Source: an uncultured Prevotella sp. (lineage in GTDB: Bacteria; Bacteroidota; Bacteroidia; Bacteroidales; Bacteroidaceae). From it: a stretch of DNA of 44,898 bases. The stretch is taken from assembly GCA_905233825.1 (NCBI GenBank), contig CAJOFE010000025.1, forward strand, positions 1 through 44,898. Direction: 5' to 3'. Within the stretch, counting starts at the first letter, position 1. Each line of letters starts with the position of its first letter. Position numbers and translations under genes: made by a program. The notes beneath the pieces were generated by a model. The model worked only from the letters and a program-made list of their open reading frames with translations, did not search any database and had not been told where the DNA came from. Shown here in pieces: positions 32,963-42,400 of the stretch.

Positions 32963-35900
32963 CTACTTATTTACCTTTTTGACTGTGCCGTCCTTCATCA
33001 CCACGATGCTCAGACCTTTGGCTGGACGAGTGAGGCGCCGACCGTCTAAGCTGTAATAGGCAACAGGAGAGTCTGCTTTTGGCTCTTGGCGGTTGGTGGT
33101 TGGCTGTTCGATGCCTACTGTATTGTCAATGACCTTATAGTGGAACTCTGCCACGTCGCTCTCCGCCATACCATTGGCCACAGCCATGGCCTTGATGACG
33201 AGCTCCGTACCAGTAGCCAAGATGGGGCCAGTGTAAGTGAGTACGCTGGCACTCTGCGCGTCGCAAGGACAGGAGCCGTCTAAGGTGTAGAGGATGGTAG
33301 CACCAGCAGTAGCGCAGGTCAGTTTAATCTGTGCGCCACGGTAGATCTCCGTGCCGCTCATGCGCGAGGCCTTCGGCGTATAGACATACATGTTGGCAGG
33401 GTCACGGACGATGACGGTGGTCGTAGTCGTCAGCTCGTCATCGGCCAGAGTGAACTTGACAGCACCCGAACCGAGACCAGTGGCATGCAGGTTAAAGACA
33501 CTCTCAGACTCCCCGGGGAGAACGGTTACCACGTCCTCGGAAAGTGAGGTAGCAACGAGCTGCTTGCCCTTCACGGCCTCTGCGGGGAGGACAGTGACGG
33601 TGATGGTCTGCTCGCTGCCCTTGGCCATGTAGATCAGGCTGTCGGCCACAATGGCTGTGATGCGCTGCTCCACGTCGAACAGCTGCGTGAAATCTTGCTC
33701 CATCTGCAGGCCAGCGTAGCTCTCTACAGCCTTACGAACGGTAAGCTGCACCTTGTCGTCAACGTTAAGGTTAGCGTTGTCTGGCGTGAAGCGCACTTTC
33801 GAGACATAGGCTGAATCGGGTGTCTGGTAGCCGCTTTCAGCGTTGAGTAGTTCTATCTTGCCGCCAACGGTCTGGCCATTCTTGGTCACAAAGATATTCT
33901 CTTTCGTCAGCGTCTGCGGGCGTATGTACTTGTCGAAGGTGATGTCGATGCCGTCGGTGCAAGCCTTCACGCGCTGCACGGCGGGCTGGCGCAGCTGTGT
34001 CATGCCCACGTTCACCTCCAACTGCGGTGGGGGCACGGGGAGCCAGTCGCTGTAGGCGGTCTCATAGCCAGCCTTCTCATACTTCACCTGCCACAATCCC
34101 TGCGGCACATCCCAGCGGTACTTGCCCTCGGCATCGGTGAAGAGCGGGTTCTCTTGTGCATACTCCTCGGCATCCCAGAGGACGACGTTCTCGTGCAGGT
34201 CGCCGTACATGTCTTCCTTTGTTTCCTTGTAGTAGCAGGAGGCGCGCACGCCCTCCAGGCGGTTCGAGTTGACGGCCTCATAGACGTAGCCCGACGGGTC
34301 GTGGTAGAAGTCGATGGCGAAATATGGAGTAAACCTGATTCTGAAGCTGCTACCAGAGGGAGAGTCATCCGGGCCATCCGGGGTTATATGAATAGGCTTT
34401 ACGGGTTCCTCTTCCTCGTCATCATCCTTAGGTGTACACTTCAGTTTACTGATATCGTCATCGAGTTGCTTCCGCTCACCCTTTGACTTGGCAAACATTT
34501 CCTTCTCTTTGGAGTAAACAAAGTTTGCATAGCCACTCATTGAAGTTTTATAATTCCAATCGTTATGAAAATCCACCCAGCTGGTGTAGAACCATGACAG
34601 CGGCACTTCATTTTCAGTGCGGGGGAGATAGTGCCCCCATTCTTCACCATTGTACTGGTAGCTGCCTGCTTGAACAATTTCGCAAGTGCGATACCAGGTC
34701 TCTTGCTTTTCCTCTTTGCCATAGGACAGGATGGCATCTATCGTCCTATCATAAAGTTTGCGTGCTTCCTCCTCATACTCTGGATTTCCAGGACAATTCA
34801 GCTTGCCCTTGATGTCATGGTATGTCCCTCCCCATGCAGTGAGGTCGTCGCGCAAGTCTGAGGAGATGTAGAAACACCAGTAGGCCCAATAGACATAGCT
34901 GATAGGCGTATCCTGGTATTCACAAGCCAACTGGAAAATCCGTTGCTTTCTGGCAGTGTTTCCCAAGGTCTCAGGGAGATCACGTAAGAGCGGCCTTATT
35001 TTATTCCTAAAGACTTCCTCCGTCTTATTTTTCTCTTCCTTCGCTTTCTCTAAGTCATCCTTTACTTTAAGTTTTTTGGCGACAATCGAGTTGTAATCTG
35101 AAGCATGAGAATCGCCCCTATATTCGAGATCCCAACCATATTCCTTTTCCATCCATTTCTGGTTATACTCATACACTTTTATTATGTTCTGGAGCTTTTC
35201 AATGCGCTCATCACACTTCCATTTGGTTCTAAAATACATCGTCCACGTTGAGTCATTAAGAATCTTCTTCCCGCTCTTGTACAGGTTGTTACTACAGAGG
35301 GCCAACTCCTTAGCCAGTTGCTTGCCTGGTCCTATATAGTTTTCGACAAAACCTTCGCGTGAGTGCAAGGCAGTGTTGTCTTCAAGATGATACAGCTTAT
35401 CGCTTATTTCCCTGAATCTACTCAACTCTGCCGGGTCGAACAAGGATTCGATGGGGATGCCAAGCTCTGGTGTGCCATCCTGTCCTGTTTTGTTTTTTGT
35501 GGAGCAAAGCGGCAGAGCCGAGCGGGCCTTCGAGTTGCCACGTGCGGCGGCCTTTTCTTCCCAAGTCAGCATGTACATCATCATGCTGCGGGTGTCGATA
35601 TAGCCCTCCTTATTGTAGTTACGAATCATGTAGATGTCTGTGCCGTCGGTCATGGACATCTTGTAGTAGCCCTCTTCCAACAGCGCCTGCTCATTGATGC
35701 TGCCCACCTTCTTTACAGCGTAGTGGATGGTGCCGTCGGGCAGTGGGATGTCTAACTCATGCTCGCCCTCCTCGCTCTGATGGGCCACGGTATCGGTGCT
35801 GGCAACTAATGACAGCATACGTAGCGTCTCGTCGCGCCACTGGTTATTCCACTCTTCCATACTATCAAGGTCGGCAAGCAATTCGTCAATGCTGGTGTCT

Positions 35901-37825
35901 GGCCCCGACGTTACCTCACCATCGTATTCGTTTAGCAAGGCCATCAGTTCTGTAATGCGCTTACACTGTGCTTCGTCGGGGTGTTCTATTGCGAGCAGCT
36001 CCAGCAGTTCGTCATAGAGAGGCTGCTCGTCAATCACCGTCTCACGGTCGGCCAAATCGTAGATTTCCTTCACCAACAGGCGTGTTTCCTCCTTCTCCAG
36101 CTCTGTGTCTCGAATCATATCGTCCACTTCCTGGCGGTCGGCCCTGATGGTCATGTCCTGTACGAAGTCCACAAAGACATTCTTGGGCGAGGCGTCGATG
36201 CTGAAGTCGGCCTGGACAATCCACTTGTGGCTCAGTTCGCTGTAGGGAGCTTTCAGTACGATGTAGCTGTCGTCGCTGAGCTGCACGTAGAGCGTGACGC
36301 TGGAGATGAGCGTGGTGTCGTTCACCATGATATTGTCCTCGTTGTAGAAGTCCACCTTGAACGTGAAGGGCAGGATGCCGGGGCCTAACGGCCAGGCGTT
36401 GTGCTTCGGCGAGACGGTCATTTCGCGGAAGTCCCACTTGATGACACCTGAGGTGGCGCTGGTCGAGCAATATACCACGGGTGTCATCGTACCGTGGCTG
36501 ACGGTGACGGTGCGCGTTTCAGTCTGCATCTCGATACCGTCGGGGGTGGTGATGACGGCGTAAATCTCATGCTGCGACAGGTTGTAGGCACTGTTCAGGC
36601 TGCACGTCATCATCCATGTGCCGTCGGGGCCGGCCTCGGTATGTCCGATGAGCGAGCCGCTCTCGTAGATTTTCACGTCAGAGTTGGCAATGGCGAGACC
36701 GCTGACAGGTGCCCTTCCATACGACACCTGATCAGCCACGTAGATGCTCAGTGCCTCGGCAGTGAAGGCCACGGAGCCAAGGGGCTGCGTGAGATCAACC
36801 CAGCCAGTGCTGAAGCTGATGGTGGCAGTCGGCTCATAGTAGCCGCCCTCGGTGGGCATGATGCAGAAGCGCACGACATCGGCGGCATTGCCGAGTGGCA
36901 CGGTCAGGCGGTTGCCGTCCAGCTCGTATTGCGCCAGACTGTTGCCCGCCATGACGGAGCCTTCCACAAAGGAGCAGGCATTGGGCAGGTCGAAGAGCAG
37001 CGCAGCCTCACGTGGCATCATGCCATCCTTGAACTCCACCTGCGTGCGCAGGGTGACGTAGTTTCCCACGGTGACACTCGACTTGTTGGCCGTGAAGTGA
37101 GTGTTCTCAGTAGTGTAGTTGAAAATGCTTTCGTCCATCATGGGGATACGCTCGTTATGCAGGCTATCGATGCGCCCGCTCTGTATGGTCACCTCGTTCT
37201 TCACGTAGTCGCGGCCCTCCTCCAAGCGCATCTCCGTCAAGGCGGTGAGGGTGTTCACGCCGTTGAACATGCAGCTCTCGCCCATGGTGACAAGGGTGTA
37301 CGCACCATCGGGGATATTTACTATTTTCAGCTTTGCCTCGTCGTAGTAGTAGGAGCCTTGCAGCTGGCCGTCGCCGTCATAGAGCATACCCACTACATCG
37401 CTGTTGTCGGTTTGGGCGAAGGTGGCCTTCAGCTGACCTAACTGCGTGATATGGATGGATGCCGTGGCCTCGCTGTTCTCGTTCACCGTGCAGGTGGTGG
37501 TGACGGGCATAAAGAGGCTGGTGAGGCTGGTGGCGGTGACGCGTAGTTTCGTACCCTGCTCCAAGTCACGGTCTTGCAGCACCAGTCTGCCGCTTTGCAT
37601 CACGGCATCAGCGGTCAGGTCTTCAGCGTGTGTCTCGTCATAGACAGTATAGCTGATGTTGTCATAGCCGCTGAAGGTGGCATCGGCATCAGGAGCCTCG
37701 CCTGGACGAGTGGCGGGGGTGTAATTGAAGTCAATGAGCACGGTAGTACCCGACAAATCAACAAGGGCAATCCCCTCTAACTCCCCCTTCAGGGGGAGAA
37801 CGGGAATTGTTTGTACCTGTGGCAC
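32963..37825 (-). CDS. giant surface protein, 3' part after frameshift
   Basis: The larger downstream half of a broken gene; the nominal start is a GTG at 37825, but the frame is open to 37888 (beginning GRWTLTAFDAPTEITAQ), which continues the domain cut off in the upstream half. Regions in order: Ig-like/CarboxypepD-type domains (to about residue 450); a helical acidic region (about 530-640); a lysine- and glutamate-rich, visibly more AT-rich segment (DNA about 34440-35440); a second CarboxypepD-type module (DPSGYVYEAVNSNR to YSDWLPVPPPQLEVNVGM); an SbsA-like Ig domain (FDKYIRPQTLTKENIFV); a Big-type domain; a chitobiase-C-like domain (TILYTLDGSCPCD); and a C-terminal tail YYSLDGRRLTRPAKGLSIVV. 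It is probably exported and displayed. Joined with the 5' part it would be about 2149 residues. Confidence 0.75.
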   Translation of the reverse strand: MPQVQTIPVLPLKGELEGIALVDLSGTTVLIDFNYTPATRPGEAPDADATFSGYDNISYTVYDETHAEDLTADAVMQSGRLVLQDRDLEQGTKLRVTATSLTSLFMPVTTTCTVNENSEATASIHITQLGQLKATFAQTDNSDVVGMLYDGDGQLQGSYYYDEAKLKIVNIPDGAYTLVTMGESCMFNGVNTLTALTEMRLEEGRDYVKNEVTIQSGRIDSLHNERIPMMDESIFNYTTENTHFTANKSSVTVGNYVTLRTQVEFKDGMMPREAALLFDLPNACSFVEGSVMAGNSLAQYELDGNRLTVPLGNAADVVRFCIMPTEGGYYEPTATISFSTGWVDLTQPLGSVAFTAEALSIYVADQVSYGRAPVSGLAIANSDVKIYESGSLIGHTEAGPDGTWMMTCSLNSAYNLSQHEIYAVITTPDGIEMQTETRTVTVSHGTMTPVVYCSTSATSGVIKWDFREMTVSPKHNAWPLGPGILPFTFKVDFYNEDNIMVNDTTLISSVTLYVQLSDDSYIVLKAPYSELSHKWIVQADFSIDASPKNVFVDFVQDMTIRADRQEVDDMIRDTELEKEETRLLVKEIYDLADRETVIDEQPLYDELLELLAIEHPDEAQCKRITELMALLNEYDGEVTSGPDTSIDELLADLDSMEEWNNQWRDETLRMLSLVASTDTVAHQSEEGEHELDIPLPDGTIHYAVKKVGSINEQALLEEGYYKMSMTDGTDIYMIRNYNKEGYIDTRSMMMYMLTWEEKAAARGNSKARSALPLCSTKNKTGQDGTPELGIPIESLFDPAELSRFREISDKLYHLEDNTALHSREGFVENYIGPGKQLAKELALCSNNLYKSGKKILNDSTWTMYFRTKWKCDERIEKLQNIIKVYEYNQKWMEKEYGWDLEYRGDSHASDYNSIVAKKLKVKDDLEKAKEEKNKTEEVFRNKIRPLLRDLPETLGNTARKQRIFQLACEYQDTPISYVYWAYWCFYISSDLRDDLTAWGGTYHDIKGKLNCPGNPEYEEEARKLYDRTIDAILSYGKEEKQETWYRTCEIVQAGSYQYNGEEWGHYLPRTENEVPLSWFYTSWVDFHNDWNYKTSMSGYANFVYSKEKEMFAKSKGERKQLDDDISKLKCTPKDDDEEEEPVKPIHITPDGPDDSPSGSSFRIRFTPYFAIDFYHDPSGYVYEAVNSNRLEGVRASCYYKETKEDMYGDLHENVVLWDAEEYAQENPLFTDAEGKYRWDVPQGLWQVKYEKAGYETAYSDWLPVPPPQLEVNVGMTQLRQPAVQRVKACTDGIDITFDKYIRPQTLTKENIFVTKNGQTVGGKIELLNAESGYQTPDSAYVSKVRFTPDNANLNVDDKVQLTVRKAVESYAGLQMEQDFTQLFDVEQRITAIVADSLIYMAKGSEQTITVTVLPAEAVKGKQLVATSLSEDVVTVLPGESESVFNLHATGLGSGAVKFTLADDELTTTTTVIVRDPANMYVYTPKASRMSGTEIYRGAQIKLTCATAGATILYTLDGSCPCDAQSASVLTYTGPILATGTELVIKAMAVANGMAESDVAEFHYKVIDNTVGIEQPTTNRQEPKADSPVAYYSLDGRRLTRPAKGLSIVVMKDGTVKKVNK
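33509..33520. repeat. 12-bp palindrome, short form of the coding hairpin element
   Basis: CTCCCCGGGGAG is a perfect palindrome inside the Big-type domain and encodes part of VLPGESE. The paralogous gene has the longer hairpin (44306-44336, VLPLQGEQEGG) at the matching position. Confidence 0.6.
37771..37798 (-). repeat. in-frame C-rich/G-rich hairpin element in giant surface protein
   Basis: CTCCCCC (37781-37787) and GGGGGAG (37792-37798) form a perfect 7-bp stem with a 4-base loop, with a further C-rich run at 37772-37776 on the plus strand. On the coding strand it reads V-L-P-L-K-G-E-L-E-G. It closely matches the element at 44306-44336. Confidence 0.65.
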
Positions 37826-37862
37826 GTAGCCATTGGCTTGGGCGGTGATTTCCGTTGGGGCA

Positions 37863-39413
37863 TCAAAGGCGGTAAGCGTCCAACGCCCCTAGCTGCTGAG
37901 TCACGGCGATGTTCGCGCCACGGATGGGAAGGCCAGTGGCAGCGGCGGTGACGGTACCGATAAGTTCGGTCTGTGGCAGCGGTGTCAGCCGCAGAGTCAC
38001 ATCATTTCTATCACTCACAGTAATCATAGTGTCGGCAGGCTGCACGTACTGCGTGCCAAGCTGCTGGCCCAGCTTCACCTTGGCAATAACTCGGGCACCC
38101 TCCATCTGACCAGTAAGGGTGGCACCGGCGGCGAGGTAGTTGCCTACGATGTCAGTCCAAGTAAAGCTTACCCCTGCCCCATCCCCAAGGGAGGGAAGAA
38201 TAGAACCATCGGGCAGTAAGAGCTGCAGGGTGATGTCACGCGGCGTCTTCAGGTCGGCGAAGGTGGCCTCCACGTCCTGCTTATCAATATCGACGGCGAG
38301 GATGCTGCCGAGGATGTCTTCGCGCACGTTCCTTATATAAATATTATACTGCGTGCCCTCGATGAGGTTGGTAAATGTATATTGCTTCTGGCTGTTCAGC
38401 ACGTAGCGGCGCGTCTGGGCGGTCTTCGTGTTCACCAGTTCGAGGGACATGTCCTTGTACTGCTGCATGTCGGCATTGGCGGGCATATTGACCGTCAGCT
38501 TGTGCACGCCCTGCGTGATGGGCATGAGGTTGAAGTTCTTCCAGCCGTCGGCGGCAGCATAGAGCGGTAGCGACTCAGCGGGTACATAGATGGTGAGCAA
38601 GGGCGAGGTCTTGTAGAAGGCATATTCTTCCAGCTTGGGTGGCGTGGTGGCGTAGATGGTGAACGACTCCAAATCCGCGTTGAACGTATAGGAGCCAATC
38701 TTCCCTACCGACGCGGGCATGACGATGGTGCGCAGGTTGGGGAAAGTATTAAACATATATTGGAATATCTCTGTGATGCCGTCGGTGCGACTAAGGTCTA
38801 AATACTGCAGCTTGCCTAAGTTCCTTAGTTTACCCTCGATATCGGACATATCCTGATTGATGGCCTTGCCCGCCACGGTAAGCGACACGATGTTACCGTA
38901 ACGATGGCTTTCCCCGTACTCGCTCTCTATCGTGGTGGCTTTGTCAATAGCCTCGAACAGATGGCCGGTCGTGAAGTGGGTGACGACCAAAGAGCCTGTC
39001 GCCTCGTTCCAGTCATTATCGACGGGGTGGTCAGGCAGGTCGGGATTAAACTGCATCACGGCGGTGATGGTGACATCGTGTTCGGGCATGATGAACTCGG
39101 TTATCGGATGATATGTGTAGTGCGCATTAGTGCGGTCGATGCGGCTATCCATGATGGTGTCGGTACTGACAAAGTTCACGAGTTGGCAGCCGTTTTTTTC
39201 AATCAGTTCAATCACCACATTCTGACCTGCAGCAATCATGGGTTTGTTGTCGTTGTCATAGGGCTTATTGTACTGGCTTTCTGTAGTGTAGTACAAGGCA
39301 CAGCTTCCTTCGAGATTATTCTGGAAGGTCAGTGTGTATTTCGTCTCCTCGCTTTGGGCGATGGCAGTCAGCTGGCAGAGCAGCAGCGCAAATATTGGAA
39401 TGATTCTTTTCAT
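37863..39413 (-). CDS. giant surface protein, 5' part (leucine-rich repeat), frameshifted end
   Basis: 516 residues: signal peptide (1-19, ending AIAQ), an N-terminal beta region, a BspA-like leucine-rich repeat stretch (about 175-285: LRNLGKLQYLDLSRT, FPNLRTIVMPASVGKIGSYTFN, LLTIYVPAESL), then Ig/CarboxypepD-type domains. The last domain starts IGTVTAAATGLPIRGANIAV and stops abruptly nine codons after the frameshift site (GALDAYRL). The missing rest of that domain is encoded in the other frame, in the next gene. The start ATG follows 10 bases after the stop of the neighbouring LRR gene. BspA-like proteins bind host or food matrix proteins; the target here is unknown. Confidence 0.8.
   Translation of the reverse strand: MKRIIPIFALLLCQLTAIAQSEETKYTLTFQNNLEGSCALYYTTESQYNKPYDNDNKPMIAAGQNVVIELIEKNGCQLVNFVSTDTIMDSRIDRTNAHYTYHPITEFIMPEHDVTITAVMQFNPDLPDHPVDNDWNEATGSLVVTHFTTGHLFEAIDKATTIESEYGESHRYGNIVSLTVAGKAINQDMSDIEGKLRNLGKLQYLDLSRTDGITEIFQYMFNTFPNLRTIVMPASVGKIGSYTFNADLESFTIYATTPPKLEEYAFYKTSPLLTIYVPAESLPLYAAADGWKNFNLMPITQGVHKLTVNMPANADMQQYKDMSLELVNTKTAQTRRYVLNSQKQYTFTNLIEGTQYNIYIRNVREDILGSILAVDIDKQDVEATFADLKTPRDITLQLLLPDGSILPSLGDGAGVSFTWTDIVGNYLAAGATLTGQMEGARVIAKVKLGQQLGTQYVQPADTMITVSDRNDVTLRLTPLPQTELIGTVTAAATGLPIRGANIAVTQQLGALDAYRL
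37886..37889 (-). other. frameshift in a run of four G that splits the giant gene
   Basis: On the coding strand CTA GGGG CGT: the upstream frame runs on to a TGA at 37863-37865, while the downstream frame carries G-R-W-T-L-T-A-F-D-A-P-T-E. Removing one G would read Q-Q-L-G-R-W-T-L-T-A-F-D and fuse the two frames into one protein of about 2149 residues. Confidence 0.75.
38171..38200 (-). repeat. in-frame C-rich/G-rich hairpin-like element in giant gene 5' part
   Basis: On the coding strand CTTCCCTCCC TT GGGGAT GGGGC AGGGG (complement of 38171-38198): C-rich arm, 2-base loop, G-rich arm and a second G run, reading L-P-S-L-G-D-G-A-G. Pairing is imperfect. It has the same arrangement as the guaA elements. 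Confidence 0.5.
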
Positions 39414-39423
39414 GGCTGTATGC

Positions 39424-42400
39424 TTATTTGATGATGACTTTCTTATTATTCTGGATGTAGAGGCCCTTCTGTGGGCTGCTGATGCGGCGGCCTTGGAGGT
39501 CGTAGATTTGTTTCGTTTGTTGTGGCATTGTCATAACAGACTGAATGCCATTAGGAGCATCGCCAAGGCGGATGGTGAAGCGGCCTTCGAAGATGCCGAC
39601 CTCAGCATGGAAGGTGTAGGCATCTGTTGAGAGGTTAGTCTCGGTGCCTGTTTCATGATCAATGAGGGTTACTTCATTATTCATTAGATGCGAAGCATCG
39701 CCAAGGCTGATGGTGTAGGCGCCTTCTTTGGACAACTGCAGGCCGAGATGGACGAGGCCGTCGGCCAGCGGACGCTCGTCGATGGCGTAGCGCACGCCGT
39801 CGCGGACGACGTAGAACAGGGCGGCATCGGCATTGAGACCCGTGAATTTGCTGGCATCACGACCTGGCTCGTAATCAAGCGTGGCGGCCTCGTTGATGAC
39901 GAAGCGCGTGCGGTCGAGGCTGTCAAGCAGCAGATTGAACACCTGTCGTGGATGGGCAGCAGCGGCAGCACGGCGGGCACCGGCGGGAATGTAGTCACGC
40001 GGGACGAGGTTGTGCTGGCGACCCTCGCTGTCGAAGATGACGCTCTCCTGGTCTAACGGGCGCTGGATGAAGAACGCTTGGCCCGGATGCAGGATATAGT
40101 TGTCATCAAGGGGCGAGTAGGCTGTGTATCTCTCATTGACCGTGCCTTGGTATTCCCACACAATGATGGGCGACGTGGTGTCCATATAGCGGGAGTCGAA
40201 GAAGCAGGGATATGGATTACCGATGAAGTTCCACGAGCGGTTGTGGGCGAACTCGGAGAATATCTTGTCGAGCTTCACCTCGACGTTGTCGCTGCGGAAG
40301 AACATTGGCTTGTGGGCATTCTGCACGGCGTGGACGATGAACTGGCTCGTGGGCAGCTCTAACTGGGCGTGATAGCCATTGAGGAGCGTGGACCAGATGT
40401 AGCCGCGTCCGGCATGCAGCGTGCTGCCGGTGGTCATGCGCACCCAGGCGTTGTCAAGGTCGCCTTCGGCGCGTTTCTTTGCATCGTAGCCATAGATGAC
40501 TAACGGCACGTCGGCAATGGAGTGCTTTTCGCCCTTGTAATACACCTCGATGTCGCTGATACGCACATCGAAGGGGAAGGCAATGTTCTCCCAGTTGTTA
40601 GTATTGAAGCGCAGCTCCACGCTCACGTCGTCAGCGCGCATCTGCCCGTTGTTGATGAGTGAGGTGAAGAACTGCATGTTGTCGGCATTGCCGTAGTTGC
40701 GGCAGTTGTAGAAGTTGTATTGCTGCGCCATCCTGCCCATGGAGAGCATCGACTGGCCGTCGTTGGTCAGCGTGCCGCGACTGAGAGCACCGCCGACGGC
40801 ACCTCCCCAGTAGTTGACAATCATGCCCATGTTCATGTCGGGCTTGTAGCCAACGGGCCATTGGGCATTGTCGGCGAAGGTCAGCGGCGCATTGATGCTG
40901 AGCGTGGGCGGCAACTGGTCGGTCCCCACGACTTCGAAATCACTCCATATCTTGGCCTCCTGATAGTCGTCCACGGCCTGCTGCGGCACAAAGAGCGTGA
41001 AACCTTTATCGCCGATGTCGCCGTGGATGTGTGTGTCGGCGGGATAGGGTGGAGCGATAGTAAGACAGGTAATCTCCTTTAGGTTCTTGCAGTTGAAGAA
41101 TGGCCTTGAGACATACTTTAATGTGCTGGGCAGGGTGACGCTGGTCAGGGCGCTGCAGTTGCCGAAGCAGTAACTCATCATAAACTCCAGACCCTCGGGC
41201 AGGTTGAGCGTGCGGAGGTTGATGCAGTTGGCAAAGGCACTCTCGTTGATGACCACCTGACCGTTGAACTGGATGTCGATGAGGTCGGAGCAGTCGCTGC
41301 AAAGACCAAAGGGCACCGTGCGTATGGAGGCGGGCAGCACCACGGAGCGGAGGCCCGCCTCATCGTAGATTTTGTTACCAACGGTGACGCCCTCGGGGAT
41401 GACGGCACGGTCGAGGCTGCGGCAGACTTCGAAGGCCCGCTCGTCAATGCTTTTCAAGGTGGCGGGCAGCGTCACGTCGCGCAGGCTCCAGCAACCCGAG
41501 AAGGTACGGTTGCCGATGGACTCCAACTGCTGCGGCAGCGTTACCCACGTCAGCAGGCGTTTGTATAGGAACAGGTTTCGGGGCAGCGCGATGAGCGTAG
41601 CATCGCTGAAATCTACCTCCATCACGTTGTCCAGCGTCATCAGCACGGTGAGGTCGTCGTCGTTCAGTGTGCCGCTCAGCTTCAAGGCGATGGTGTCGTT
41701 GGCCTGTATATCATAAGATGTGAACTGGTCGGCCAGTGTACCGGCGCTACTGAGCGTGATGTCGTGGAACGGCAGCTGCAGGCGCTGCAGGAGGTGCTCA
41801 AAATGGAGGATGGCATCGATGTATTCTTCATTGGAGGTATAGGCGATGTCGGCGTTGATAGCAGCATTAGCCTCAATGACCGCCTGCGGAGCGTGTGGGC
41901 GCTTGGCGGCCAGCTCGGTGCGCACGGCCTGCTCCGTCTTTGCGAGTCGTGCCTTGTAGTCGTTGGTCACCTGCTCACGCTCAAGTGCTGCGCACTCCGC
42001 TTCGCTGATGCTGGTCTTGTCGGAGAGGTAGGTGAGCGTAGCGTGGTCGAAGACAATACGCGTGCTGCGGTCGCCGGTCTTCTGCCATCCGAAGGTGGCC
42101 TTGCCGCCGATGACGACCATCACCACGCAGTTCTCGTAGAAGTGCTTGGCCATGGCCAGGGCCTCGTTCCATTCCACCTGCTGGGTGGGCATCCAGCGCC
42201 CGTCGGCGGTGCGGCGGTAGTATATGTTATCCCGCCCTTCATACCAGCGGTAGATGTTGCGATAGCCCACAGTCTCGTCGAAGGCGGTTTTCATCGGCAC
42301 CATACGGTCGTTCAGGAATACATAGGTGTCCTGCTCCACGGCGTCTGTGCCCGTCAGGTTGTTGGCACCGTCGTAAACGTTCATGCGTAGCATGTAGAGG

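Noticed and set aside
37823..37825. GTG at 37825 as a genuine start of an independent gene
   Set aside because: The frame is open and carries conserved domain sequence upstream to 37888, with no signal peptide or promoter near the GTG.
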